Under the pieces are notes generated by a model that was given only the letters and a program-made list of their open reading frames with translations, made no database searches and was not told the DNA's origin. Of a stretch of 64,000 nucleotides of DNA, positions 36,345-47,769 are shown one piece after another; position 1 is the first letter of the stretch; each line of letters starts with the position of its first letter. Position numbers and translations under genes: made by a program. Source of the DNA: Isoetes taiwanensis (lineage: Eukaryota; Streptophyta; Lycopodiopsida; Isoetales; Isoetaceae); assembly GCA_021234155.1 (NCBI GenBank), contig JAJEKV010000072.1, positions 3,310,299 to 3,374,298 on the forward strand, written 5' to 3'.

Positions 36345-36926
36345 TGTTAAAATTTGGATCTAATGTCTAGCAAATACAATGCCACAAGTTTTTAGAACAA
36401 GCCACAATATTTTCCATATTGAATTGATTCAAACATCCATTGTCAATAGCATAATTCAATGGTTATGATATTAATAATCACTATTCAAGAATTAACCATA
36501 GAGCACTGTAGCAATGGGCTTACTGCTTATTTCCGACAGCTCAGGCATCCATAATCCAATGGATCCGCGCTTACAATCACTGTATAAACATGTTAAAATT
36601 AATCCTTTTTATCCTTTCTGATAGTCAGCACCGATTCATGAAGAATCGGCACCAGATTTGGATCACGACGGTCTCGCATAGTTTCCATCTTGAACTTCAT
36701 ATTTGCCTTGCTCCTATTTGACCGATTATTGCATATCGCATCATTCTCCCTTAGCCATTAACAACCAAGTTAACCAATACATAGTTAACCTAGCTCATAT
36801 TCTGTCTACCTAGCTCATATTCTGTCTACCAAGGACTGAAGAGATAGCTCATATTCAAGTATTCCCATCATGTTCCTGTTATCACATGGATCAACAGAAC
36901 ATTATAATATGAATACAATTCCTTCA
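36345..36926 (-). repeat. Copia 3' LTR (582 bp)
   Basis: It matches the 45256-45881 LTR with about nine single-base differences and lacks 44 bases present there (after GACCGATTA). It starts TGTTAAAATTTGG and ends ATTCCTTCA on the plus strand. Confidence 0.95.
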
Positions 36927-36937
36927 CTCTCCCTTCA
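36927..36937 (-). other. Copia polypurine tract
   Basis: The minus strand reads GAAGGGAGAG directly before the 3' LTR. This is the plus-strand primer site for reverse transcription. Confidence 0.85.
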
Positions 36938-36979
36938 TATTATAATCCTTGCAGCTTATCAGATCTCTCAAGTGACTGA

Positions 36980-39900
36980 ACTTTGCCTCAGACTTGGATG
37001 CCACTCTACAAGATCATGAAGCAGACCTTGTAGGTAAAATTAAATCAATAGAAGAAAACGAGGCAAGAGGAGCTGTTGTGCGCAGCAAAGCAAAATGGCA
37101 TGATAATATGGACAACGAGAGCTCAAAGGTATTCTTTCGACTTGCAGGGAACAGAGTTGTGGAAAATGGGATCAATATTCTTAAGCTCCCCAATAACATT
37201 CACATCAAGGAACCGTCAGAAATAAGAAGGCACTTTCTGGACAGTTACTCAAAGCTCTTTTCTCTGGATGGTATCCCAAATGACTATGAGGAAGCAATGG
37301 ACTGTTGTCTTCAGGTTCTCAACAAATCAATAAATTCTTATGACAATGGCCTTCTATGCAGGCAAATTACCAAAGAGGAAATTCTGATAACTCTCAAATC
37401 CATGGCACACGGCAAGTCTCCAGGACCGGATGGGTTCCCTCCCGAATTCTTCCTTGAATTTTGGGATGATCTTGGGGAGGACCTCCTTCATGTTTTCAGA
37501 GGGATTTGGCAGCATGAGAGCCTCCATCCTGCTCTCTCCGCTGGTTTCATTGCACTTGTTCCAAAGGTTGACAAGCCGGAAGCAATTGAAGAGTGGCGTC
37601 CTATTGCTCTCACTAATACCACATACAAGCTCTTTGCCAAGCTCCTAGCCAGCAGACTTAAGCCACTGCTCAGCAAATTCATTGAGCCTGAGCAATGCAA
37701 TGCATTTCTTTTACGGAAGAAGCATTTTAGCCAACTACCTCTCGGCCTACGAAGGACTTCATTGGGCAGAACAGAGCAAGCAAAAATGTATCATGATGAA
37801 GCTCGATTTTAAACGAGCCTTTGACACGGTCCGATGGGATGCTATTCGCAAGGTAATGGGCCCAACAAATTTATTGAGGTTGTCATGGGCCTCAACAAAT
37901 CAGCCACTGCCTCCATCCTAATAAACGACAGTCCTTCTCAGCTCTTTGATTTAAGAAAGGGGGTTAGATAAGGGTGCCCCCTGGCCCCCTACATCTTTAT
38001 CCTTTTGACTAATGCGCTCACACTCCTAATCAAGAGTAAGATGCAAGCAGGTGAGATACAGGGCATCAGCATGCCAACCCAAGGATCTAAGCAGCTTTGT
38101 ATCCAACAATTTGCTGACGACACCTTTTTCTTCTTGAATTATGAGAATGGAAGCATTGCGAACTGCCTTGCAGCAATTCAGACTTTCAGCACAGTAACAG
38201 GTGTGAAATTAAATCCCAAAAAGAGCTCCATCTTATGGCCTCATGAGTTCCAGCCTCCACCTCTTATTGCCAACCTTGGATATAAAATTATCAGAAAAGG
38301 CGAGCTTACCAAACTGCTTGGGATGCCCCTAGCTATGGGAACCCTTCCGCAAGGCACTTGGGCAACTGTTCTTGACAAGCTGAAAAAGAGAATCAATATT
38401 TGGTCATGTAAAGGTCTCTCAACTGCTGGCAGAATTACCATAGCCAACAGTGTACTTAGCAGCTCGCTTGTATACCTCTCTTCTATCCTTTTAGCTCCTA
38501 AATATGTGTATCAAAGGATGCAGCAGTTCATACGGGCCTTTGTCTGGCAAGGTGCAGCAAAGATTGCATGGTCTGAAGTTTGCAAGCCAAGAGCTTATGG
38601 GGGACTTGGAGGTAGAGACTTGCATAAACACTCTCAGGCTCTGGTCGGGAAACTTGTTTGGAATGCTCTCAATGGTGAGGTATCCTTTGGCTCTGATTTT
38701 ATAAGGCACTGGCTTAGTAAGGCCAGCCCAGTGTCCAAACCCTCTCTAAGTCTCTCTACTGTATCAGCATGTTATATTGATTTTAAGATAGGCTCAGGCA
38801 CTTCGCAAGTAATGCGCAGGGTACTGGAAGCATGGCAGGATGTGAAGGACTGTTTCAAACCCGCCCAAGCCCCATTGGAAGCTGGCAGATTGCCCATCTT
38901 TTGGAGCCCCATGACTAGTTATCAAGAGGATTGTCCCCTTGCGCTTATGCACCCCAGGATATGTAGAAAATGGGAAGCGGCTGGCTTCATATATCTAAGT
39001 CATCTTTGGGACCCTGACCGTGCAAAATGGTGGTCCTGGACCAGGCTCAAGAAAGCTATTGCAGGCACCAGCTCCGACAAAATGGTCTACAGGAAGATTA
39101 TGCAGCAAGTCACTAATGGTAGTGAGGAGATCTGGCTCCTAAATAACAGGGCATCTTATTCAGTCAGGGGGATTTACCAAGCTTTGCTTGACGATCTGCT
39201 ACCGTGTGTGGCAAGCCACACAACTCTCGCAAGCGTGGACCTAGCAAGGCAGCTCAAGAAATGCTGGTCTTCATATTGTACTAAGAAAGTACAGTTATCA
39301 TTAGGGTTTTTTTGAGATTAAAAAAGGGCCTTCAAAACATGCCAACTAAGCCAAATGAAGATAAATGAACTACCAATCAGAAATCAGAGCCTGACGGGTC
39401 CAGTCAGCAAAACTGTTATAACTAACTCACTGGATCACATTTTCTAGCATAACTATTGATAGAAAAGTCCAAATGAGCTCTCGTTTAGTGCAATAGATAG
39501 ATCTCATTGAGATCTTTCCAACCTTAGGTGCTTTGCACATATTTTAGCCACTTATGATTGTCAAAATTCCAAAAAATATGGTTTTTACCATTTTTTACTA
39601 TCCTACGGGGTTAAAAGATATGCAAACCACCCAAGGTTGGAAAGATCTCAATGAGATCTATCTATTGCACCAAACAAGAGCTCATTTGGACTTTTCTATC
39701 AACACTTATGCTAGAAAATGTGATCCAGTGAGTTAGTTATAACTGTTTTGCTGACTGGATTACCAGTTCTGTTTTCTGATTGGTAGTTCATATAGCTTAG
39801 TCAGCAGTTCTTAGAAGGCCCTTTTATGATCTCAAAAAATCCCTAATGTCATGTGGCTCAGCTGGCGCGGCGGTCTCGCTACTATGTCTTGGCTGCTACA

Positions 39901-40474
39901 GAGGAAAATTCAGCGCAGCACTAGCTGCCCTCTTCAATGTGGTGGGGCTGATTCTTCTGCCCGAGAATCAGAGCTTTCTGGGATTGGGTAATTCCCTTGA
40001 TTCACCTTGATGCATCACAACTTCAATGGCCAGGAATTGCAGTGTTGCAGACCGATAAACTTGGCTACTCTCTCATTTGCATTGCCTTATGGGCAGTATG
40101 GAAACACAGGTGCATAGTGGCCCTTGGCGAGCAGAGAATATCCATTGCCATGATAAAGAGCTCATTCAACCAAGCGGTAGCTCTAATGGCCATTGCCCAC
40201 ATTCAGAAGATGGGACATGCCTACGATAAAGCTATGGACAGGATTGGCACGGTTCAAGGCTTCCTTCACTTCTTCAAGTGTTCTTGGGCCAAGGATGGAG
40301 ATTGCTGAACTATATTCATGCATGAGAGCCTATTTCTGGCCCCATACGAGAGCAAGCCTTGCTCATGCCCTTTGGGGGCTTTTACGTTCCATTTTTTTAC
40401 CCTACTTTGTGTATTTTTCTTTCTTTATTTAATATAATTTAGCCTTGCCTTCAAAAAAAAAAAAAAAAAAAAAA
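36980..40474 (+). pseudogene. 5'-truncated L1-type LINE inserted in Copia pol
   Basis: ORF2 lacks its endonuclease and starts in the linker (DATLQDHEADLVGKIKSIEE, 36994). It continues with KSMAHGKSPGPDGFPPEFF, EEWRPIALTNTTYKLFAKLL, then after a frameshift near 37720 LDFKRAFDTVRWDAI, then catalytic QFADDTFFFL (about 38110-38140). Thumb motifs LLGMPLAMG, AFVWQG and GGLGGRDLHKHSQALVGKL follow. The zinc-binding tail resumes after the TIR insert (39303-39844) with LWAVWKHRC and GTVQGFLHFF to 40308. A run of 22 A (40453-40474) ends it. A TAA at 37969-37971 replaces the Gln of GVRQGCPL. It interrupts Copia pol right after QQLADIL. No target duplication was recognised, so the left edge is approximate. 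Confidence 0.9.
39303..39844. mobile_element. 542-bp long-TIR (foldback) element inside the LINE
   Basis: The left arm (AGGGTTTTTTTGAGAT, AAAGGGCCTTC, TGAACTACCAATCAGAAA, AACTAACTCACTGGATCACA) is repeated in inverted order on the right. The arms are about 240 bases and pair almost throughout, including GAGATCTTTCCAACCTT. There is no coding capacity. It splits the LINE zinc-binding domain between KVQLS and MWLSWRGG. The target duplication is unclear. MULE-type MITEs have this architecture. Confidence 0.85.
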
Positions 40475-41973
40475 GAATATCTGCTAATTGTTGATTTGTA
40501 TAGATATACTGTACCTGTATGATCTTCCTATTCATTAAGTCCCTAATGAAATGCATTTCAAGTTCAATGTGCTTCGTTCTTTCATGTAATACGGGTTTTT
40601 TTGTCATTGCAATGCAGCTGATACTGTCTGACAGCACTATGAGAGGATCTTTTTGATACATTCCCAGCTCATTTAACAATCTCCTGCTCCATATGATTTC
40701 CTTAGCTGCAAGTGTTGTGGCTGAATATTCTGCCTCTGCAGATGATAAGGCTATTGAGTTTTGTTTTTTACATTTCCAAGATATTGGCCCTCCTCCCAGC
40801 ATTAAGATAAAACCTGAGGTAGGCTTTCGTTCATCCAGATCACCACCCCAGTCTGAATCACAGTAAGAGCACAAGTCTAGGTTGTCTGAATTGAACATGA
40901 TCCCATGATTAATGGTTCCCTTAAGATACCTTATCACTCTTTTAGCAGCCTGCCAGTGCATAACACCAAATTGATTACAATATCTGCTTAATATATTCAC
41001 TGCATAAGATATGTCTGGTCTAGTACAGTTTGCTAAATACAACAAGCACCCAATCAATTCTCTGTAAGGTAATTCCTGAGCTGCAAGTAACTCCTTTTCT
41101 GTCTGTGGACATTGCTTTTTTGACAATTTATTTCCAGGGACCATTGGAGTTGTGACTGTCTTACAGTCTTCCATATTAAACCTTTTCAAGATTCCTGCAG
41201 TATTCTGGCTTTGTGAGAGAGTCATAATTTTCTGATCTCTATTTCTGAAAACTTCTATCCCAAGAAACTTCTTGAGTTCTCCCAAGTCCGTCATCTTAAA
41301 TTTGTTTTTCAAAATATCCTTACACTTCTGAAGAATGAGCAAATTGCTACTGACCATGACATTATCATCTACATATAATGCTATGTAGCAGAGCTCAGTG
41401 CCTTCTTTAAATAAATATATATTGCCATCATCTTTAAGTTTGATAAATCCCTGTTCTTTTAAGAACGTGTCTATGCATAGATACCACTGTCTGGGGGACT
41501 ATTTTAGTCCATAAACAGCCCTTTTCAGTTTCCAAACTTTGTCTTTCCCTTGCTCAAATCTAGGGGGTTGCTTCATATAAATATCCTCCTCTAATTTGGC
41601 ATTAAGAAAGGCCGTGGAAACATCCATATGATGTACTTCCAGATCCTTGGCATTTGCTAAAGCTAGAAGCATCCTAATACTTGCCATCTTCACTATGGGA
41701 GAGAATGTATCTTCATAATCTATTCCTTGTTTCTGCGTATAACCTTGTGCCACTAATCTAGCTTTATGCTTTAAAGATTTCTCATCAGCACCATGTTTGA
41801 TCTTGTAGATCCATTTGCATCCTACTACATTCCTTCCCTTTGGAAGTTCTACTAGATCAAAGGTCTCAGTTCGCTTAAAAGCATTTAGCTCTTCATCCAT
41901 TGCATCCTTCCACATTTTTGCAGCAGCACTATTAATAGCTTCATTATAAGACTTAGGCACATTAAAATCTATC

Positions 41974-42528
41974 CATTAGAGGTAATTTAAGATCTCATTT
42001 TGTCCCATTAAGGGATGTTTAAAAATCCACATCAACTTTTTAAACTGTCCAATAAGAGAAGAGCTCCAGTGTATTTTATTCCAGTATTATGTGGCAGCAG
42101 TAATTAATGCAGTTCTAACTAACTTTTGCAGTGTCATCTTTCTACTATAACTTTTGATCAAAAACTCTGATTCGAACACTATTTGTGGCAATGGATTCGT
42201 CTCCTCAAGATCTTTCTAATGACAACCCATTGTTATATCTTTTGGGATGTAAATATATAAGAAAAGAGCAAAAAACCATATTTTTTAAGGTTAACACATA
42301 TGGCTTGTATTGAAATACATCATAACCATATATCACTTGAAAGATCTTTTCATTCTGCATCTAATGCAACAAACGCCGCATCATTTTCATGAGTAGATCA
42401 AAAGTTATAGGGAAAAAACGACAGCAATGAAGTTGTTAATACTGCATTAATTGCAGTTTGATGTAGAGTACTCATTCTATTGGAGGATTCTTATGGGGAC
42501 AAAAGGAGATCTCAAATTACCTCTAATG
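41974..42528. mobile_element. 555-bp TIR element inserted in Copia pol
   Basis: The left end CATTAGAGGTAATTTAAGAT, then CTCATTTTGTCCC, is inverted at the right end (minus: CATTAGAGGTAATTTGAGAT, then CTCCTTTTGTCCC). It lies between integrase/linker (NLAEILAI) and RT (FNVPKSYNEA) of the Copia. There is no coding capacity. The target duplication is not clear. Confidence 0.8.
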
Positions 42529-42713
42529 ATTGCTAGTATTTCTGCAAGGTTTATTTCTCCTGAAATTTGTTTTAACCTTTTACTTCTTCCAGATTGATCT
42601 CTACCAAAAAATTCAGAACTAACCTTTGCTTCATCTTGGAGAATTTGAGCATTTGTTCTTCTTTGATGTTGAATTGCTGCATTTGCTGGTTGGTCTTCCT
42701 TTACTGGTCCATA

Positions 42714-42849
42714 ATCATCATTGTTGACTGCTACATCTTGTTCAGCTATCTCTTTATTTTCCTGTAACAAAGGGCAGCCAGCCTCATCATTGTTGACTCC
42801 TACATCTTGTTCAGCTATCTCTTTATTTTCCTGTAACAAAGGGCAGCCA
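42714..42849 (-). repeat. 66-bp in-frame tandem duplication in Copia pol
   Basis: The linker after integrase encodes GCPLLQENKEIAEQDV(G/A)VNN twice in tandem (22 residues). At DNA level the copies differ by only a few bases, so the duplication is young relative to the family. Confidence 0.9.
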
Positions 42850-45241
42850 GAGTTTAAGTCATCATCATCCATTATGTGATTGTTTTTCAGTTGTGTATCC
42901 TGAACTGTCTCTTCTTGGCTGATTATTGTAGATGGCATCTTTTTATCTCTGTATGTTTGACTCTCATCAAATAGCACATCTCTACTGACAACAATCTTTC
43001 TTTTAACAGGATCGAACATTCTGTAAGCCTTTGAGTTCTCATCGTATCCTACTAGATAAGCACGAATCCCAAACAACCATAGGTTTTTAACTTATCAAAA
43101 TTTGGTTTGATTCCAGTCCAAAGCATTTCTGGTAAAGAGCCATTAATCCTTGCTGATGGCACCATGTTTTGTACTTCAACTGCCATCCTTATTGCTTCTT
43201 CCCACAAGTAATTAGGGAGGCCAGTATGCTTGAGCATGGCTCTAACAGCGTTCAATATTGTCCTATTTTTCCTTTCTGTGCACCGTTCTGTTGTGGAGAG
43301 AATGCACATGTTAACTGTCTTTTGATCCCCCTTTCCTTACAATATCTCTTGAATTCAGTAGACATATATTCTCCACCCCTGTCAAAGCGTACATATTTGA
43401 TTTTATTTCCTGTCTCAAGCTCTACTTCAGCAGCAAACTCCTTGAAGGCCTAAAAGCCTCGTCTTTAGTTCTTAAGCATGTAACTTTAGTTCTTCGACTA
43501 AAATCATCAATGAATGTAATCAAATATTTCTTCCCAGTTATACTTCTTACATTGAGTGGTCCACACAGATCTGTATGCACTACATCTAGTATTTTTCTTG
43601 CTCGTTTGTTTGATTTTTTGAATGGAAGCCTTGTATGTTTCCCAATCATGCATCCATAACATATTCTATGTTCTCCTTCTATTCCATTTGTTTCAATTAG
43701 TCCCTGTTTTGCCATACTCTCTATGTTCTTATTGCTAGTGTGGCACAATCTTTGATGCCATGTATTAATATCAGGAACCATAACTGCATTTACTGATGGC
43801 AAATATTCACTGCTTAGCCCAAAGAGATTACCAACTCTTTTGCCCAGAAATTTGATCTCATTATTGAGTGAAATAGTACATTGCAATCTGTCAAAAATGA
43901 CAGTGTATCCCATGTCTACTAACTGACTAACTGAGATTAAGTTTCTAACTAATGTAGGCACACACAAAACATCTTTCAACACTACTGCTTTTCCTTGTAA
44001 ATCAAACAGTTCCAGAGTTCCAATACATTGAATTCTTTGCAGATCTCCATTTCCTAATTTGATGTATCCTCCCCTTCCTTCTGTTCCATTCTTAAGCAAA
44101 TGGGCTGAGCCTGTTACTGTTTTTTCTGCTCCATTGTCTAGTATCAAAACATCATTTGTAATATTAGATTCCTTGCTTGCAACATTCAAGATTTCATTAC
44201 TACTTACCTCAGCATCCTCGTCATCTTCATTGATTCCTTCTTCAGCCTCTTGGGTCAAGTTTACAACAGCATCTTGTCTACCTTTGCCTCTTCCTCGATC
44301 TCTGGACACTCCTCTTCCCTTGCTGAATTTTTCTTTGCCTCCTTTACTGCTAGAACACCTGCTAGCAAAGTGGCCTTTGCCACCACAATTAAAGCATTTC
44401 ACATCCCTTAGTTTAGGACAATTAGCCTTTAAGTGCCCATTAGCTTTACAATGGTAACATGGTCCTATATTTCCTTTAGTTCTTGACTCATTTGAGTTAC
44501 TGCCTTTGTATTTGTTTCTTCCTGCAAATAGTACTTCAACATTTTCATCAAAATCATCAAACAAGACTTTGTGCTGCTCATACTCAGTCCGTATCATTTC
44601 TTCAGCATTCTCTCTAGTTCGAGCTACGTTTCTTATTAAGGTAGCCAGCAGCTGCTTATTTTCTCCAACAGCTCTAGCAACATGTAATAATTTTTGTTGC
44701 TCAGTCATCATTACCCCTGCTCCTTCAAGATCTGCCACAATATTGTCAAATTTTGAAAAGAAAGTGGTCAGATCATCCTCCTCCCTTAGTCTAAGTTTCC
44801 TTAGTTCCTTGTCTAGAAGATCAATTTGAGAAGAAGTTTTCTCCTCAAAGTGTTTGAGGAGGTATTTCCATATTTCTCTTGGGGATTTTCCTCTTACTTT
44901 CAGAAGAATAGAAGCACCTACTTTACTGGTCAGAATTGCATATGCTTCTTTTACCTTAGTTCTATCACTTGAGGTGTCACACTGATCCCACTGGTTGCAG
45001 TAGCATCTCCACCTTCTGCTGCAGATGCTTCTCTAGAAGAGCTACTCTCCCTTCCTCCTGCAACAATGCTGGCTGAAACATTATTGTCATAACTGTTATC
45101 CATTTCCAACAATTCCCATAAGTTTTCATTTTCTAAAACATTTTTCATCTGTTCTTTCCAGATTTGAAAACCAGGGCCTCCTTCATAGACTTTGATGCCA
45201 GCTAGAAGTGACGCTCCAAACCTGCTAGACATCTTAAACCA

Positions 45242-45255
45242 AGCTCTGATACCAA
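45242..45255 (-). other. Copia primer-binding site, tRNA-iMet type
   Basis: Immediately inside the 5' LTR the minus strand reads TTGGTATCAGAGCTT. TGGTATCAGAGC is the standard plant Copia complement of initiator methionine tRNA. Confidence 0.95.
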
Positions 45256-45881
45256 TGTTAAAATTTGGATCTAATGTCTAGCAAATACAATGCCACAAGT
45301 TTTTAGAACAAGCCACAATATTTTCAATATTGAATTGATTCAAACATCCATTGTCAATAGCAGAATTCAATGGTTATGATATTAATAATCACTATTCAAG
45401 AATTAACCATAGAGCACGGTAGCAATGGGGTTACTGCTTATTTCCGACAGCTCAGGCATCCATAATCCAATGGATCCGCGCTTACAATCACTGTATAAAC
45501 ATGTTAAAATTAATCCTTCTTATCCTTTCTGATAGTCGGCACTGATTCATGAAGAATCAGCACCAGATTTGGATCACGACGGTCTCGCATAGTTTCCATC
45601 TTGAACTTCATATTTGCCTTGCTCCTATTTGACCGATTAGCTATTCCCTTTTAATATTTTAACCATATAGGTAATTTGAACCATTGCATATCGCATCATT
45701 CTCCCTTAGCCATTAACAACCAAGTTAACCAATACATAGTTAACCTAGCTCATATTCTGTCTACCTAGCTCATATTCTGTCTACCAAGGACTGAAGAGAT
45801 AGCTCATATTCAAGTATTCCCATCATGTTCCTGTTATCACATGGATCAACAGAACATTATAATATGAATACAATTCCTTCA
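45256..45881 (-). repeat. Copia 5' LTR (626 bp)
   Basis: TG...CA termini. It carries 44 bases near 45640-45683 that are absent from the other LTR. Apart from that the LTRs differ at about 1.5% of sites, which dates insertion loosely as recent compared with the decayed host element. Confidence 0.95.
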
Positions 45882-46170
45882 ATTTCACAGATTCTCACGT
45901 CATTTCAAGGCCATTCGATAAATGACCCACGGCTTCAGCAATATTATCTGCGCCCGCACACGGAATGGGAAGCACATGGGAGGGCACTATGGCTTCAGTG
46001 ACCTCCACGACTACCTTGCTAAATGCAATATTCCTGTTATGCAGGTGGCCTCTATGCAATTCATGTCCCCTAGCAACAACCACTTCCCTATGGAGAAGGT
46101 TACGCAAGGTCCTTTTCCTATAAAATTCAATACACACACATACTTGTTAAAGACGTGCAACCCTCGATGA
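45882..46170 (-). pseudogene. DDE-like transposase gene, upstream part beyond the Copia
   Basis: The minus strand encodes VVVEVTEAIVPSHVLPIPCAG, then ADNIAEAVGH, and after a frame change FIEWP, stop, NDVR. This is a second copy of the domain found at 36000-36212 on the other side of the Copia. The uninterrupted gene therefore carried two copies of this domain in tandem, or the domain was duplicated. No start was identified. Confidence 0.55.
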
Positions 46171-46224
46171 CATACACTTAGTAAAGAGTAGCGTGAAAAT
46201 TAGGAATAAAATACACGCCATAGG

Positions 46225-46510
46225 CCAAATGGCGCCTTGGCGCTCGACGCCATTTGTGAAATGGTGCAGTCGCGCCATTTACTGTAAATGGCGCAGCCGC
46301 GCCATATGGCGCGACTGCTCCATTTACTGTAAATGCGCGCAGCCGCGCCATATGGCGCGACTGCTCCATTTATCTGTAAATAGAGCAGTCGCGCCATTTA
46401 CACGTAAATTACATGTAAATACGTGTAAATGGCATGATTGCTCCATTTACACGTAAATGGCGCAGAGGCGCCATTTCAATTATAGAGTGATAGTGCCATT
46501 TGATCTAAAT
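46225..46510. repeat. Palindromic GGCGC-rich repeat cluster A
   Basis: Short palindromic words ATGGCGCAGCCGCGCCATAT, CCATATGGCGCGACTGCTCC, CATTTACTGTAAATGG and TTTACACGTAAAT alternate in a patchwork, giving many possible hairpins. Overlapping Ala/Pro/Arg-rich ORFs on both strands are by-products. Confidence 0.75.
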
Positions 46511-46739
46511 GTAATTTGACAAGCACAAAAAAAAAATGTATTTTCATCTCTAACTAGATTATGGGTTCTTACTAACTATCTGCTTTAGCAATTAAAGAAT
46601 ATGTACCCTTTAAGACATTCAATTGTTGAGAACTAAAATACTCACGCAAAATAGAGAAGATCTACCCTTCAAAACCTTAAATTGTTTAGAATTAACATAC
46701 TAAAACAAAATAGCCTCTAAACTGGAGGTCATTGTAGAT

Positions 46740-47065
46740 TCAGGATTTGCCATCAGAGGAATTGACCGCAGCGTCTGCAATTTAGTGAAAATCGCCAAGA
46801 ATCAAAGAAGCGCTTGGTAACAGTTGAAGAATCGCCAGCAAAGAAGCTGATGCGCGTACAGAATGAAGTGAAGCACCAGCTAATTGTTGGAGAAGCACCT
46901 GTAAACAAAGTAAAGCGTCTAAGTGGCCAAGGAAGTGCCTACTACTATCGTCTAAAAAACCAACGTCTAAGACAGAATAGACGTCGGATGAGCGCTCTGC
47001 TTTCTCTTCCACGTGCTCTCAGGCGCAAGTACCTACGAATATCGAAGCGAGGACGTGGAGCATAA
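46740..47065 (+). other. Unidentified basic ORF
   Basis: An open frame from upstream of 46814 to TAA at 47063-47065 encodes Lys/Arg-rich sequence (SPAKKLMRVQNEVKHQLIV, RLRQNRRRMSALL, RRKYLRISKRGRGA). Codon use looks protein-like, but there is no domain and no clear start. It could be an exon remnant. Confidence 0.25.
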
Positions 47066-47159
47066 AATCGCAACCTATGGAGTCGAGGATGAAAATGCCT
47101 TCTATTGACCATGGCTGCCTTCTGACTCAAGACAGCGAAAGGCCCTCATTATGAAGGCA

Positions 47160-47400
47160 AATCGACGGGCGGGCAAATTCAAATTTCAAAATACTTGGGT
47201 GTGGCGGGCGGGCACTTTTCAAAATTGACAGGAGAGCAGGTGGGAAAATTCAAATTTAAAATTTAGAGAGGCGGACGGGCGGGCAAATTCAAATTTGAAA
47301 AATTTGGAGACGGGGATGAGCGGGCAAATTCAAAATTCAAAAATTTGGAGAGGCGGAGGGGCGAGCAAATTTAAAATTCAAAGGGGCAAATTCCAAAACT
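47160..47400 (+). repeat. Degenerate tandem repeat, GGGCGGGCAAATTCAAA type
   Basis: Five to six units of about 45-60 bases share GCGGGCGGGCAAATTCAAAT, then TTGAAAAATTTGGAGAGG. The unit lengths vary. Confidence 0.8.
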
Positions 47401-47769
47401 TTGCGGGCCTCCTTTTTGAAATTTGGCCGTCGGTTAATTTCTTTTCTTTTGTGCCACTTTCCTTTTCTTACACTTTCGCCTCTCGCCTTTCGCCTTTCGC
47501 CTTCCACCTTCCGCCAGTGCCTAGCGTCCGCAACATTCTCTCTCCTATTCAACCGCTTTCTCTCTCTAGTGCCTTTGATCCGAAGAGGCCTGGAAAAAAG
47601 TGGAGTAACATTTATATGGAGCTATATTTATACGCTGTAAGAAATTCAATGGCACAATTTATGCTTCAAATCCGGGAGCCAGGCTCAGGTTAGACAAGCT
47701 CTTATTTCTTTTTTTATCCATTTAGAGTAGCATAGTCAACTATAATTGTGTGGGCAAGCTGTAGCCATC

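Larger units (their letters stand above)
40475..45232 (-). pseudogene. Copia gag-pol, broken
   Basis: Gag starts at about 45232 (MSSRFGASLLAGIKVYEGGP) and shifts frame near 44960. Two CCHC knuckles follow (CYHCKANGHLKANC, CFNCGGKGHFASRC, about 44340-44460). The protease box reads LILDNGAEKTVT, with Asn where Ser is usual in DSGA. Integrase keeps the zinc motif (WHQRLCHTS ... CYGC), HTDLCGPL and FIDDFSRR, with frameshifts near 43440 and 43310. After the TIR insert, reverse transcriptase reads KWIYKIKHGADEKSLKHKAR, VHHMDVSTAFLNAKLEEDIY and YVDDNVMV. RNase H reads CDSDWGGDLDERKPTSGF and SSAEAEYSA, ending at QQLADIL where the LINE cuts it. A TAG at 41499-41501 replaces Gln in GLKQSPRQW. It is non-functional but only moderately diverged. 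Confidence 0.95.
36345..45881 (-). mobile_element. Ty1/Copia LTR retrotransposon carrying nested inserts
   Basis: The element is bounded by TG...CA LTRs at 36345-36926 and 45256-45881, with flanks GTTTC (left) and ATTTC (right), a 5-bp target duplication with one change. Orientation is minus. The primer-binding site lies next to the right LTR and the polypurine tract next to the left LTR. Without the LINE and TIR inserts it is about 5.5 kb, normal for Copia. It is inserted into the DDE-like transposase gene. Confidence 0.93.

Noticed and set aside
46178-46456. Overlapping ORFs on both strands across the palindromes
   Set aside because: Palindromic DNA gives similar Ala/Pro/Arg-rich translations on both strands; no independent support.
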